From: Rostrohypoxylon terebratum
Taxonomy: Eukaryota > Ascomycota > Sordariomycetes > Xylariales > Hypoxylaceae
Assembly: GCA_022497145.1 (NCBI GenBank)
Contig: MU385966.1
Location: 1-64,000, forward strand
Length of the DNA: 64,000 nucleotides
Reading direction: 5' to 3'
Shown here: one piece after another, positions 24,028-34,826 of the stretch
Layout of the letters: every line of letters starts with the position of its first letter
How positions within the stretch are numbered: position 1 is the first letter of the stretch
The notes under the pieces: generated by a model
The model's database searches: none
Told to the model about the DNA's origin: nothing
What the model saw: only the letters and a program-made list of their open reading frames with translations
Position numbers and translations under genes: made by a program

Positions 24028-24405
24028 AGTAATGTTACGATCCGACAACAAGGAGGTATACCCACTTAAAACGCAACACTAAAATGGGTAAAACTCGGAT
24101 AGCTGGCCACCACAGCTATCGCCAGGATAGCTGGCTATCACAGCTACCTTCAAGACAAGACAGGCAGAAAGGATATCTATATAATCACAGTATTTTCCAT
24201 GTATCTAGCTCCTCACTTTAGTTCTTCAGTTATCAATCTAAGTCTATTACATCAACCGCATCGAACTAATAGAGGGAGGACTCCAAGCCTCTCTTACGAA
24301 CAAGACTACTTTTGATCTGATCTCTACGAGTACTGCTAACAAACAAGGAAACCCACGAATCACCCCGTATACCTAAGTACCTAGGTATAAGTTCGTAACA
24401 AGTAA
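24028..24405. mobile_element. Solo LTR (368 bp) with 5-bp target duplication AGTAA
   Basis: The element spans 24033-24400. It begins TGTTACGA and ends TCGTAACA, a perfect 8-bp terminal inverted repeat of the TG..CA class. It is flanked by identical AGTAA at 24028-24032 and 24401-24405. Internally there is a duplicated GGATAGCTGGC...CACAGCTA block and a TATATAA box near 24178, typical of a U3 region. No internal retrotransposon domain is attached, so it is a solo LTR left by recombination between the ends of a full element. The perfect duplication suggests a fairly recent insertion. It disrupts the reading of the surrounding minus-strand gene. Confidence 0.88.
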
Positions 24406-26597
24406 CCCTGCATCAGGATAATGAGATATATTATTTCCTTTGAACATTGTTAAATATTTACTCAGTTCAGGGATGCTTTGCACGCTTACAATAAGTAGGG
24501 TATTTCCATTCTCGTCCGAATCATCGCCGCTAGCTTTTCCAGCCATTATCACTTCTATCAACTCTCGGACTAGCTCCTGCATTGCTCTTGAAGATCTTCT
24601 ATAATCCCAAAATGCCTTGTAAACCTTCCTTGTCCCTGACCGAGCTATTATGCCTGGTACAGCATATGGGTAATTGTAATTCACGGAAGTGTCCACAGTA
24701 ACGCATTCATCGAGAACACGATCAAACAACTGAAACACCGGGCTATCCGATCGTTTTACTATCGCTCGAAATTTTAGAGACGGACAAATCTCAGTGATCT
24801 TTCCGCTGCCAAGAGCTAAGGCAAGCTCTAACGTCCTGTTTATCCACGGAGTTAGTTTTGCCTCTACCGTGTAATTTGTCGACCTTCTCTTCCCATGAAA
24901 TGGACAACACTGAGCCCCTCGAGATTCAATTTTGAACCCCAGAGGCCCGTAGTTCCAAAGTTTCAGGGATTCGCGGACTTTGCACGTGCATTTCAGACCG
25001 CTTAGGCTGCTTAGATGTCTGGTAGGTCTCGAAGAATCATGCGTTGCCTGGGGAAACGAGGGTGTCGTGGGACTTGAGAACCTTGCGGCTCGATTCGAGA
25101 TGTCGATTTCGAATGTAGAGTTTACGGTATCTACTGTAGTTTCAACGTGGCTATTGGCATCCGCTATCTCCGAATGCCTATGGGCATAAGTTCGAAGCTC
25201 ATCCCGTATTTGCATGAGGAGTGCGGTGGGCGAGGCATCTTCAATACGAAACTGCGCTTCGAGACGGGATATTGTTGTATGCATCTTATCGACCTGGAGT
25301 CTTGTATGCGCCCCATTTTGTCGGATTTCCTCTATGGTATCCTGACAGGCGAATGGTCCTTGAATAACTTGACTATTAATATTGTGAAGTGGTGTTTGAT
25401 AGGCTTGATTCAACTCACCACTCTCGCGCTCTACCAATGTGAGAGCCTCGTCGACAATACTCTTGGTGACGTTCCTTATTTGTTGGTAATAATTGGCATT
25501 TTTCGGTCCATCGAACTTATGCGTCATCGAATGGTTTCCATCAAGCCGATGCCGTGGAAAGCCGTGAAGACATGCTGAATCTTCGGGAACAAGCTACCAA
25601 GAGTTAGCTTATATAACACAAGTCTTGCTGGACTTTGCGCACTAGTAGTTTCGCCTTCTTATTTATAAAGGACGGTAGCATGGTCGTTAATTTCGGTGAG
25701 AACCATCTTCGTAAAACTGTCGTCTTAGATGTTTCATAGAAACAGTGCACAGGCAGTCTGACGGAATTTCTATACATGAGTTCCGCAAATTCTACCGTCA
25801 ACTTTTGAAGCTCTTTGTCTTCCTTATTCAGATCTTCGACTAGCCGCTCCGATGTCTGCTTCCCCATGATGCCACCCACAACCATACACCAGTTGGCGGG
25901 CTTTGCGGCATTGCTGCCACAAAATGGGGTAGCCAGGAACAATATTCCAGCCGTGCGCAGAAGGACACATTGATAAGGACTGTCTATTTGACCTGCTCGA
26001 TTCATAGCCTGATAAGATTAGTTTGCATATTTTTAGGGATATTTCTTCGATCTGTTTGGTACCAACCTCGGCTAGAATGAGGCCACCAAAACACGAGGCA
26101 ATGAAGATGATAGGCCGGCGGTTAGGGCCTTGTTCGCCATTCACAAGAGAGAGGAGGGTGTCGGCGTGGCCTAACAATGTTTGTACAGGAGCATTGTCAA
26201 ACACCCTCGCGTCCCAGTTGTATGTGTAAATCCTGGCTTGCGGCACTGCAGTCTGCAGCATATCGTTGTCCTCCAGCCAGTTCACAGCCTGACTTCCCTC
26301 TTTCTTGTAAATCCATGTTCGTGGCGATTCGGTCTCTAGGCCGTGTATTGCGATGATACTAAGACATCAATCAGACTCCGCGACAACATAAATGAAAGAT
26401 AGATGTATCTCGGTGACGTAAATTGAACGTACTCGACGGTGGTATTGTCGGTAACACCTTCAGCAGGGACGACCTTCTTGAGCCCGTAATATGGCTCAGA
26501 CTCTGTTTCTACAGCGCACGAAGGTAAGCGTTAGTTAAGCCATGACTAAATTCAGTGAAGAGAGACAGAAGGATTAAGACGCACTGTTGGATGTCAT
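24373..26597 (-). pseudogene. 5' part of LTR-split gene: alpha/beta-hydrolase effector-like domain plus coiled region
   Basis: Exons 26585-26597, 26433-26508, 26067-26358, 25643-26008 and 25593 to the LTR, all joined in frame. The first about 290 residues form an alpha/beta-hydrolase of the type found at the N-terminus of fungal NLR-like proteins: IIAIHGLE (oxyanion strand), TW, WLED, RIYTYNWDA, RPIIFIASCFGG and a late GNHSM. The nucleophile position is Cys119 in A-S-C-F-G-G rather than Ser; the catalytic His is about 270. A predicted coiled segment follows (residues about 300-430), then CTCK, CPFHGK and the start of an ankyrin-like repeat (ENGNTLLIV). The frame runs into the LTR and stops after six foreign residues. 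Beyond the LTR, the frame is also off by one in a GGG run. Start choice: the ATG at 26597 gives the correct phase; the one at 26643 does not. Confidence 0.65.
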
Positions 26598-27141
26598 CGT
26601 AAGAGTTATCGAAAGTTAGGATATCGATTGAGAGTTTTGACATGACTAGAGTTCACCATTTCACGGTCGGAGCCTTGTGTCGTGCGGTGTTTGTTAGACA
26701 GCCCTGGAGGTATATCTTACGAGTTATTATAGGATGACCTAGTAGATCAGATCTAAAGTAGACTTAGAATGATGTGGCCCTGGGGATTTTTGAAAGACGG
26801 GAAAGGCAGTTCAAAGACCATTAGGTGTATGCGTGCTAGGCGGTCAGGGGGACAACTTTGTGATTTCTACTATGTAGGCAGATTTCCAGGTAGAGGGCTC
26901 TCTTAAGGTTGGCCAAATTCAACATTCCTGGGCGCTATAGATTTTTATTGGAGGAGACGAGAGGTGGCCGTAAGTGGCTGGCGGGGTAATGAGTCTTCCG
27001 AAAAGTGGCCAACCACGAACTGGAAAACTTTTCCGAAGCCAAATAATCAACCTTCGAAGAAAAGGTTGTCAATGAATTCGCGAGAAAGCATTTTCTTCTC
27101 ATCTTGCTCTTGGTGAGGGTATTGAATGCGTATTAGTTTAT
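26598..27141. other. Intergenic, no gene seen
   Basis: Promoter side of the hydrolase-ankyrin gene and downstream flank of the HET gene. Nothing with motifs. Confidence 0.5.
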
Positions 27142-29350
27142 TCATAACAAGCGAATACGTTCCCGCGCCATTTTTGGCAACAAGTTCTCCGAGATCAACG
27201 TAAACAAAATCCTGCGTATCAATATCCTGCTGTACCCAAACGATACGTGCCCGATTACTTCATATCCATCCCCGATCTTTCGTAGCAGTCTTCCATGCGT
27301 CTGCTCTTCTGCATCGTCCCTGAGAGGAGTCTTCCCTGTGACCAGAACCTTGAGTGTTTTAGGTTGGGAGATAACTTCCTCGACAAGACCTTCACCTAAA
27401 TTTCCAAATAGGTCTACTGGCGCATACATAAGCATGCCTCCATGGCCCTTCCAAGTTGCCCAATACCCTGCGGGTATCTTAGAACTAAAGATCTTGATAT
27501 TTCCATCGATTCCGACGCTACTTGAATGCGCATCCTTCAAATCCTGCGGAAGGTATATGACCTTGACCTCGAAAACGGACGATTCGATATGAAGAATGCT
27601 TGCCGAATTCCAGAGTGATGAAAATGAGCCTCCTAGCTTGTAAAGGTCCCGTAGGGGCAATAGTGTTTTTGTGTCATTCTCCACCCAAGCCTCACTGTCG
27701 GAAACTATCTCCATAGACTCATATTCGTCAAGAGCCCATATCACGGGGCCTGACCAGCCAACCCAGGACCAACTAGGTGATCCTTGGGCACGGCGACGTC
27801 TCCCAGATTCAATTTTCCAGTTCATCCCAATCATTAGGCCACGGCTGTAATTTCTGTCAATGTAAACACTGGTGCGGTCATCGGTTGATGGAGGCCATAA
27901 CGGTACTCCAAAAAGGTGATAAATAGGGTCGCTGGCCTCGGCTAGGTAGCTCAGGATACCAAGGAACCCATTGAGACGGTCCTCCTCATATGTTAGTTGC
28001 CTCCGGGAGTATTCTGATATGTAATGAAAGATTTCTTCTCGACGGAGCCCGAAATCTCCCTTATGAAACATGGAAGGTTTTAATGTGGATGTAATCGGGT
28101 TATCAACGTATGAATCTTCTCGCGTTAGACCTTGACATTCGGAATATACTTGATGATCCGTGAATATCAAGCGCCGCCTGGATAGTAGCGCCTCTTGGTA
28201 TGTCCAGGCCCTAGTCATCCAGACACTATTGCGAATGATTTCAGTAGGTTCGTCGGGGTACCCGTCAATTCTCCAATCTAGAATCGTTGCCGTAGGCGGT
28301 ACCTCCTTGCGCCTCTGAGATACCCCGGGTAACCCGTATCTAGGGTCATCTCCGGCTGCTGCTATGATTGTCAGAGATGCATTATAATAAATGCTCCCCA
28401 TGTCGTGAATTTGCCTGTGTTTCTCATTCAAATCGTTCTGATCGATGCAATAGCGGTCCACCCAAAGATATCGGTACCCGAGATTCCTAGTAACTTCAAT
28501 CGCATCTCGAATGGTTCTTGGGAAACCTGCGAGGCTCCTAGGATGGCTAGTGTAACGTTCCTGATGCTGCTGGCCCCAAACATAACTAAGAGCGAAATAT
28601 TTACACGGTGACCCGCCGACTTTCACGAGTTTTAGCGTAGAGCAATCGATTAATTTCGATGGTAGCATCTGCAGCCGACCCCCGGAGGATCCGCCACTCG
28701 TAGTATCTTCGTGGTCTTCCGTGTCGTGACTTGGGAGCCATTGTTTTATGTGTTTGTAGTCCAAGAATTCAGGAGATACAGAGCGTTGCGGGGGTGGGTG
28801 GACGTATCTAGCGTCGTAGAAGTTGAGACGATGGTTTACCGACGCAAGTCTTGGCGAGATATCACATAGTCCATCAGCAGTCCAAACGAAAAGTTCTAGG
28901 ACGATATTAGGAGTATCCCAATGGCCAAACCTATTGTGGAATATGTCGTCGGCTTTGCACTGGTTCGAAGTTATGACGAGTTCCAGTCCCTCCTGTAAAA
29001 GATGCTTGGGAATAGCTTGACGCATCCAAACAATAATTTTACAAAGTGGACATGACCGATTACTGAACTGTAGATTTTGGTTCTTGACAGAGCGAAGGTG
29101 TAGAATTCTGTCGGGGATGCGTTGTACCCTTTCGATACTTGCAGCGATGTTTACTGATGCACACGTGAAGCACAGCGCGTTATTATCTTGCAATCGCAAA
29201 CTATCGTTACCAGCTTTATCTATAATTAGTAGAGAAAAGTAGGTAACAGCATTGTGACTTACCACATATAGGATAACTAATATCCTTAATATAGCGACTC
29301 TCGTTAGATGGACTTTTTAAGAATTTTATGAAATGATGTAGAGATTGCAT
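27142..29350 (-). CDS. HET-domain (heterokaryon incompatibility) protein, 721 aa
   Basis: Two exons, 29263-29350 and 27142-29219, joined in frame at Tyr-Pro-Ile-Cys-Asp-Lys. HET domains trigger cell death in fungal non-self recognition. The N-terminal about 80 residues include a CxxC...CPLC arrangement (CFTC near 56, CPLC near 90). The HET domain follows at roughly residues 240-400 with the core motifs YFALSYVWG, TIRDAIEVTRNLGYRYLWVDRYCIDQND and YYNASLTIIAAAG. The region after it carries the usual GPLNxRAWTYQE-like block as WMTRAWTYQEALLSRR. The gene is complete. An in-frame ATG inside the intron (29265) gives a longer open frame but leaves the splice signals unexplained, so I chose the upstream start. 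It sits next to another allorecognition-type gene. Confidence 0.88.
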
Positions 29351-30159
29351 TCTCCCGCGCGTTTTCGAGTGCCTTGAATAAATTATATTCGCTGTTTACT
29401 TTTTAATCAATCTTCCCGAATGTAATGAAGTCGTAGGTTTTTCTGTTAAATTGTCAACCTTAACTACTACCTCCTAGGTTAGGTCCTAGGTATGCTTTTT
29501 ATTCCAAGGACTGACAATCTTCATTAGGAAAAAAGAAAAACCCTGTTACCCAATACCTGGATTCAAACTAGTTCATTATCGTCTTATCGTTCACCGAATG
29601 GTGACTTACCTAGTAGAAGCGCAAATGCAACTTACTCCTTAAGAATTGGACGAATAGAAAACATGATCAACATCCCATTGATTGCCTTTGCAGCTGGGAG
29701 AGGTAAATCTGCCTACTATCTTCCTCAAGGGTTAGGTACGAAGTATAATTGGGCCATATCTTGACCTATTGTCCTCTCAAAGCCACTGCTAGGACTCGGC
29801 AGTAGGGTCAGACAGTAGCAGTAACGGTGGCTGTGCAGAAACATCCCTGAATTTTTATGTGCGCCAGGCCGCCCAAGCCGCCCTCCCCCCACTAGTTATT
29901 GGAAGGGACTTGGGAGATATTTAGACGCTAAAGCCCAATTTGATCGGTTCCAGTTATAGGCTGTGACTTACATACAATGAAATATAGCGTGCATACAACC
30001 CCACATCATTCCAATATACACTGGATGACAAGTGTTAATACGGCTCCCTTGCATCGGTGCTTACCCTTCACGCTGCTAGTTTCAAAAGAAACAATCCTTC
30101 CACCAAGTCCGTAACATCTTTCTAGATTTATGTGTACCAAGGGCATACTCACTTTGCCC
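29351..30159. other. Intergenic, no gene seen
   Basis: Upstream flank of the HET gene and of the GMC pseudogene, which diverge. A CCTAGG-rich patch lies at 29470-29490. No other feature. Confidence 0.5.
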
Positions 30160-31820
30160 ATGATATCCACAACCTTCGATGTCATAATTGTTGACGGCGG
30201 GACTGCGGAGCTCGCATCTGCTGCCCGCCTCACTGAGGACCCGGATATCCAAATGCTCGTGGTTGAGGCCGGCGAAGATTTGTCCACTGACCATAGAGTC
30301 AACTTGCCAGTCATAAATCAGTTATCATTCAACACTCCTTCCAACTGGGGCTTGCAGACAGTCCCTCAGGTACGTCCTATGTGCGACCGGTACTGTGGGG
30401 ATGATAATGCGCGAACTCGATAGAAATGGCTTGATGGTCGACAATTCAATGTCTACGGCGGTCGCGTGCTTGGTGGATCTGGCGCATTAAATACCTTTCT
30501 CTTCGTGCCTACTATAAGGCTCATGTTGATGCGTGGGCTAGGCTCGGAAATCCCGGTTGGGTTTGGTCAAGCTTCTCATACACATTGGCCAACTCCATGG
30601 GGCACTTTAGGAGAGGGCCCGCTCCAATAAATCCAATAGCCGGAGACGCACGCTTCCTAATTCGGGCTTCCTCGATCGCGCAGTAATTTGACTGTTTGGA
30701 CCGAGGTTCTAGTCGACAAGATCGTTTTGATCGGAATGCCACCGACGAACTTGTTGCCACCGGCGTCCAGTATATCAAAGGCGATGTTATAACTATCGTG
30801 AAGGCTCGGAAGGAGATGGTCCTTAGCGCGGGGACCATCTATACACCTAAGATTCTGGAGCTTTCGGGGAGAGATCCTTCAACCCCCAGGGATAGATGCC
30901 ATCGTAATTTCTAAACAATCCTCACGGGGGTGAAAATCTTCAAAACCACGTACACGCAACTTTTACGAATAAATTAGTCAAGAAAGAAGGGTTCAAAACC
31001 CTAGACAAGCTCAAGACTAAGCAGTTATTACTGCCGCACAAGAAGCGATGGCCCATGGAAAGGCCTTCTCGGAGCCAACACCAGTGGTTCAGCGCAAATT
31101 CCTCTTCCTTATTTCGGGTCAGACGATGGGAAACGTGAGCTCAACAAACTCCTTGACGGCTTCAATGCGAAAGCTGATCAAGGTAAGATGACTCCCGCTT
31201 TTGTTAAAACCCACGAATGATTTCTTTGTTCGATTATCACATCGCCTACAGAGGCTTTGGGCTTGCATCACTTTCCCTGGGTTCATGACTTTCAGTGACA
31301 GCTGTGCACCAGCACTCCACCCTCTTAGTGATGGCCGTTAACTGACCTTTGCGGTGTATCTCACACATCCACTTTTGCGTGGATCGACCCATATCACGTC
31401 TTCATCGGCGACGTCTCCTGGTCTGAATATAGACCCCAATTACCTTCCGCACTCCCTAAATACCGAGATGCTAGCAAGGAACGTCCAGCATGTAGAGAAG
31501 ATCAAGAAAGCAGAACTGCTGGCCAAACCGTTCGTCCCCAGAGGAAAGCGTGCCCGGAAATAGATCTCTCAGATCTGGAGCAGGTCAATCAATCCGCTCG
31601 CAGATCTTGCGTTAACACTTATCACTTCACTGGGACATGTTTGCAAACGCCCTCGGGAGATGGGTGGTGTGGTGGATGAGAAGCTGCGAGTTGTCGGGTG
31701 TAAAAATATGAGGATTTGCGACAGGCAAGCATCGTGCCGATGGTTCCCCGCTGTGGCACCCTTGCATATGGTATCGCAGAACACGCCGCAAAGATCATAA
31801 AATCTGACCTTAGAGTGTAA
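30160..31820 (+). pseudogene. Decayed GMC-family oxidoreductase
   Basis: Pieces of a glucose-methanol-choline oxidoreductase (flavoenzyme oxidising alcohols) occur in order but in changing frames. The N-terminal FAD strand FDVIIVDGG is at 30170, with the normal GGGTAG loop changed to DGGTAE. After a recognisable intron comes KWLDGRQFNVYGGRVLGGSGALN, a frameshift, then AHVDAWARLGNPGW, an early stop, VLSAGTIYTPKILELSG, NNPHGG-ENLQNHV, and the C-terminal VNTYHFTGTC, ASIVPMVPR and IAEHAAKIIKSDL. The C-terminal part has further frameshifts and stops. The enzyme cannot be made. Several lesions are G-to-A or C-to-T, compatible with ordinary decay or RIP-type mutation. Confidence 0.85.
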
Positions 31821-32142
31821 TGACACTTGAAGAGAGGTATGTAAGTTAAATCCTAGTACATAGTGGTCTAATCATAATTTGTGCAAGTGTCTACTCCTTT
31901 TTTGAGGTCCTAGGGAAGAGGATATGCTTCCATTTTAATGGATTCACAGTACTGCCCTGTAGTTTTCGCCCAGCACTAGCCCCTCCACTAAACAAAACGT
32001 GCTAGCACTTTAAACATTGAAAACACTGTCTCGTACGGAAATTCATGGATCTAGTTACATACAATCAACCATATCCGAGTAACTTCAAAAATGGTAACTT
32101 GTAGAGAAGACTGGTTCTTTACAGCTGTAATTAACTTCTAAG

Positions 32143-32800
32143 TCAGGCAGTCCTAGCATTGCCCTCCTCAGGGTCAAGCGAATCCAACTTATTTTCGAAT
32201 TCGGCACCGCCATATTGTAAGCCGTCCGCCACAGGATGTCCCCAGAAGCATTTCTTCGCGCCAACGTTGAAATTTAGAGGTGTCGCAGCGAGCATAGCCA
32301 GCTTAGCTTACCGCGTATACCTAACCACGGATTCGAGAGACGGTACATGGCACCAAGCTGCTGTCGGGATCGCCAAGTAATTCTTTACGATCGCATTCAA
32401 ATGCAGTTGAAGCACATGCAGCAACATCCGTGATCAGGATTTATCCGGTACCGTATCATTCTAGCTTGATCGAGAATGACATCGCCTTGATCGTAGGATT
32501 GATGCTGGCATTCTTACATTTCTTCCGCGCGCATGTGGCGGAGACCTCCCTAGGAAATTCGTCACGTCAGCCATCAACGACAAGGCACTCACAGCGGCAG
32601 CGCTAAGCGAAGCATGTCATGTCCGTCCAACAAGCCGTACGGACTGTGCTCCCACCCCCACAGCGACGAAGAATTATAGCCAGCCAATTCTCGGGAGGGA
32701 ATTGTCAGAACGCCCGCAGGATGAGGAATTACATACAGGCTGGCCACTGGCCAGTTAGGGGCACCCGGCATCCACCATTTTCTTGGTGTGGATGTAAGCT
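32143..32800 (-). pseudogene. Unrecognised, probably broken gene
   Basis: On the minus strand several protein-like segments follow one another: HPAGVLTIPSRELAGYNSSS then GWEHSPYGLLDGHDMLRLAL (about 32590-32740), ACASTAFECDRKELLGDPDS (about 32350-32440) and a last exon ending in CFWGHPVADGLQYGGAEFEN before a stop at 32143. Candidate GT and AG sites separate some of them, but I could not build one uninterrupted model. I do not recognise the family. It is either a multi-exon gene I failed to assemble or a decayed one; its setting next to the GMC pseudogene favours decay. Confidence 0.3.
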
Positions 32801-33309
32801 CGTGCGTTAGCCTATGAGCACATTTTGTACAATCATTTTAATAAATGTAACTTAATGGTAGGTAGCCTTATATGTGTGTCCATATCACATGGAAATTTAT
32901 ACTTGTTTTAGAGTACGAATGTCATTCTTACTTACCTCCCTACACTAAATGAACTGGGAGTTGATAGAATAGCACCGACAACAGCCCTGGGTTACACAAC
33001 GTCGGTAATGAACAATCATGACCCCCAACTTCGACCGGGATTGTTGAAGTTTAAAAGGCAATTACCCACTGTAAAGTTTCCCAGTTAGGTAAGTGGGTCA
33101 CAGAAATCTCCAATCCCATTGGCCGAGTCACAGATCCTATCTAGATGACACAACTTTCCATAGCGGGAGCAAGAACAAAGAGGTGCAAAGGCCCCTCTGA
33201 TGAATCCCACCCCTGTCACCTAAATCATAACGCGTGGCAATATATCTTTATCAAAGCCGTACCATGACATTGCAGCAGTCGCGCGGTCGCGGCAAGACCT
33301 TGTGAGAAG

Positions 33310-34535
33310 ATGGCCACTTCAAAGGGTACCATTCTCATTACGGGTGCCAACGGCGGCCTAGGAAGCGCGTTGGTATCAAAGATCATCTCAACGCCGGAAT
33401 TCGCGGGATATTACGGCGTTTACACCGTCCGGAACCCATCCTCCGTTCCCGCTCTTCGATACACGCTCTCTCGCGCCCCGGCATCACACCACTACACCGT
33501 GGAGTCGTTAGATTTGTCGCGATTAGCAAGCGTGCGTGCCTTAGCCCATTCAATCAATGCTCGCGTGGCGGCAGGCGAAATCCCGCCCATTCGTGCCTCG
33601 ATACTGAATGCCGGAGGCAATGATATGGGCAAACAGAGCATCACAGGGGATGGCTTCGATATGAGTTTCGAGTCGAATTACCTAGGACATTGGTTATTGA
33701 CTTTGATGTTGCTCCAGAGCATGAACCGGGATACCGGTCGAATAGTGGTTACTGGAAGCTCTTCTCATAAGTAATTACCACTTTCTCTCTTGCTAATGTC
33801 TTGAGTTCACCGCTTCGTCTTCCCTACTTCTTCTCTGATAGGTATCATCCATGTTGTGCTAGTATTCCAATCCCAGTCCTCAGAGCCCATCTCCTTGGAG
33901 CATAGGTTCTTATCCAAGTACGCTTAGGCCGCTAATAGCTAACACGTCGCAGTGTCGATCACCCTATGCATAAAGTTACCGGTTACTTCAATGATGAGAA
34001 ATGGAAGACCTTCTTCCCTAATGACGACAGCGTGGACGCCATAGCCAAGGGTACGTGGGCCACCAATGAGAGCGCAACCCCCGAGATTGCTGGGGGCCGA
34101 CGATACGGCGCGGCCAAAATATGCATCATCATGATGATAGGGGAGCTTCAAAAGCGTCTCGACGCCGATCCAGCCTTGAAGAATATCTCCGTCGTCGGAG
34201 TTGATCCAGGGACCATGAATACCGGAATTATCCGCAACGGCGACTTAATCTCTCGCATGTTCATCTTCCCGGTCATCATAGCGCTTCTATCGCATTTATT
34301 GGGCTTGTTCCAGACCAACCCTCCCATCCGCACGACTTCCAAATCAGCCAACGATCTGTTGGCAGCAGCGTTTGAAGCCGGTCCTAGATTGAGGGGCGCA
34401 TACCTAAACGGAACAGAGATGGAGGGGGTATCGCGAGAGGCTGCGGATGTTGAGAAGCGGGGGATGGTTTGGAAACACAGCATAAACTATACCAAACTGA
34501 CCGAGCAAGATACTGCTTTGATTCACTGGAATTGA
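33310..34535 (+). CDS. Short-chain dehydrogenase/reductase, 347 aa
   Basis: Two exons, 33310-33770 and 33953-34535, joined in frame at Ser-Ser-His-Asn-Val-Asp-His-Pro. It is an NAD(P)H-dependent SDR. The cofactor loop TGANGGLG is at residues 11-18, LNAGG is the structural NAG motif, catalytic serines lie in TGSSSHN (about 148-153), and the YxxxK pair is Tyr205 and Lys209 in RRYGAAK. The post-catalytic V-D-P-G-T-M segment is present. The C-terminal extension (VVGVDPG onwards, with a hydrophobic helix near residue 255) resembles fungal retinol-dehydrogenase-like SDRs of secondary metabolism. Length is typical. It ends tail-to-tail, about 290 bp from the 11-exon P450, and may share its pathway; the substrate is unknown. 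Confidence 0.9.
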
Positions 34536-34826
34536 TACTAATACCATGTATGTAGGTATGTATTAGGGGGTGGGGGTGGCGTAACTTGGACCATGTTGTT
34601 GTGTTTTTTCCCCAGATCTTCGTTATCTACCTCCTAGGTACAGTAAGTTCTTCCGCTTACGCTGAGTAATCGTTATGTTGACCATCACAAGGAGTAACTT
34701 TCTATTTTCGAATCAAGTCAAGTCAAATCAAATTGCGCTCGCGTTGTTAGTTCAAGTTGTGTCACAGTTGCAATCAATATTACAGCGATACATTTGTAGT
34801 GGCTCAGCCCACAGCTACCGTCCACC

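Noticed and set aside
26598..26643. ATG at 26643 as the start of the hydrolase gene
   Set aside because: It gives the wrong phase at the first splice; the ATG at 26597 gives an in-frame join.
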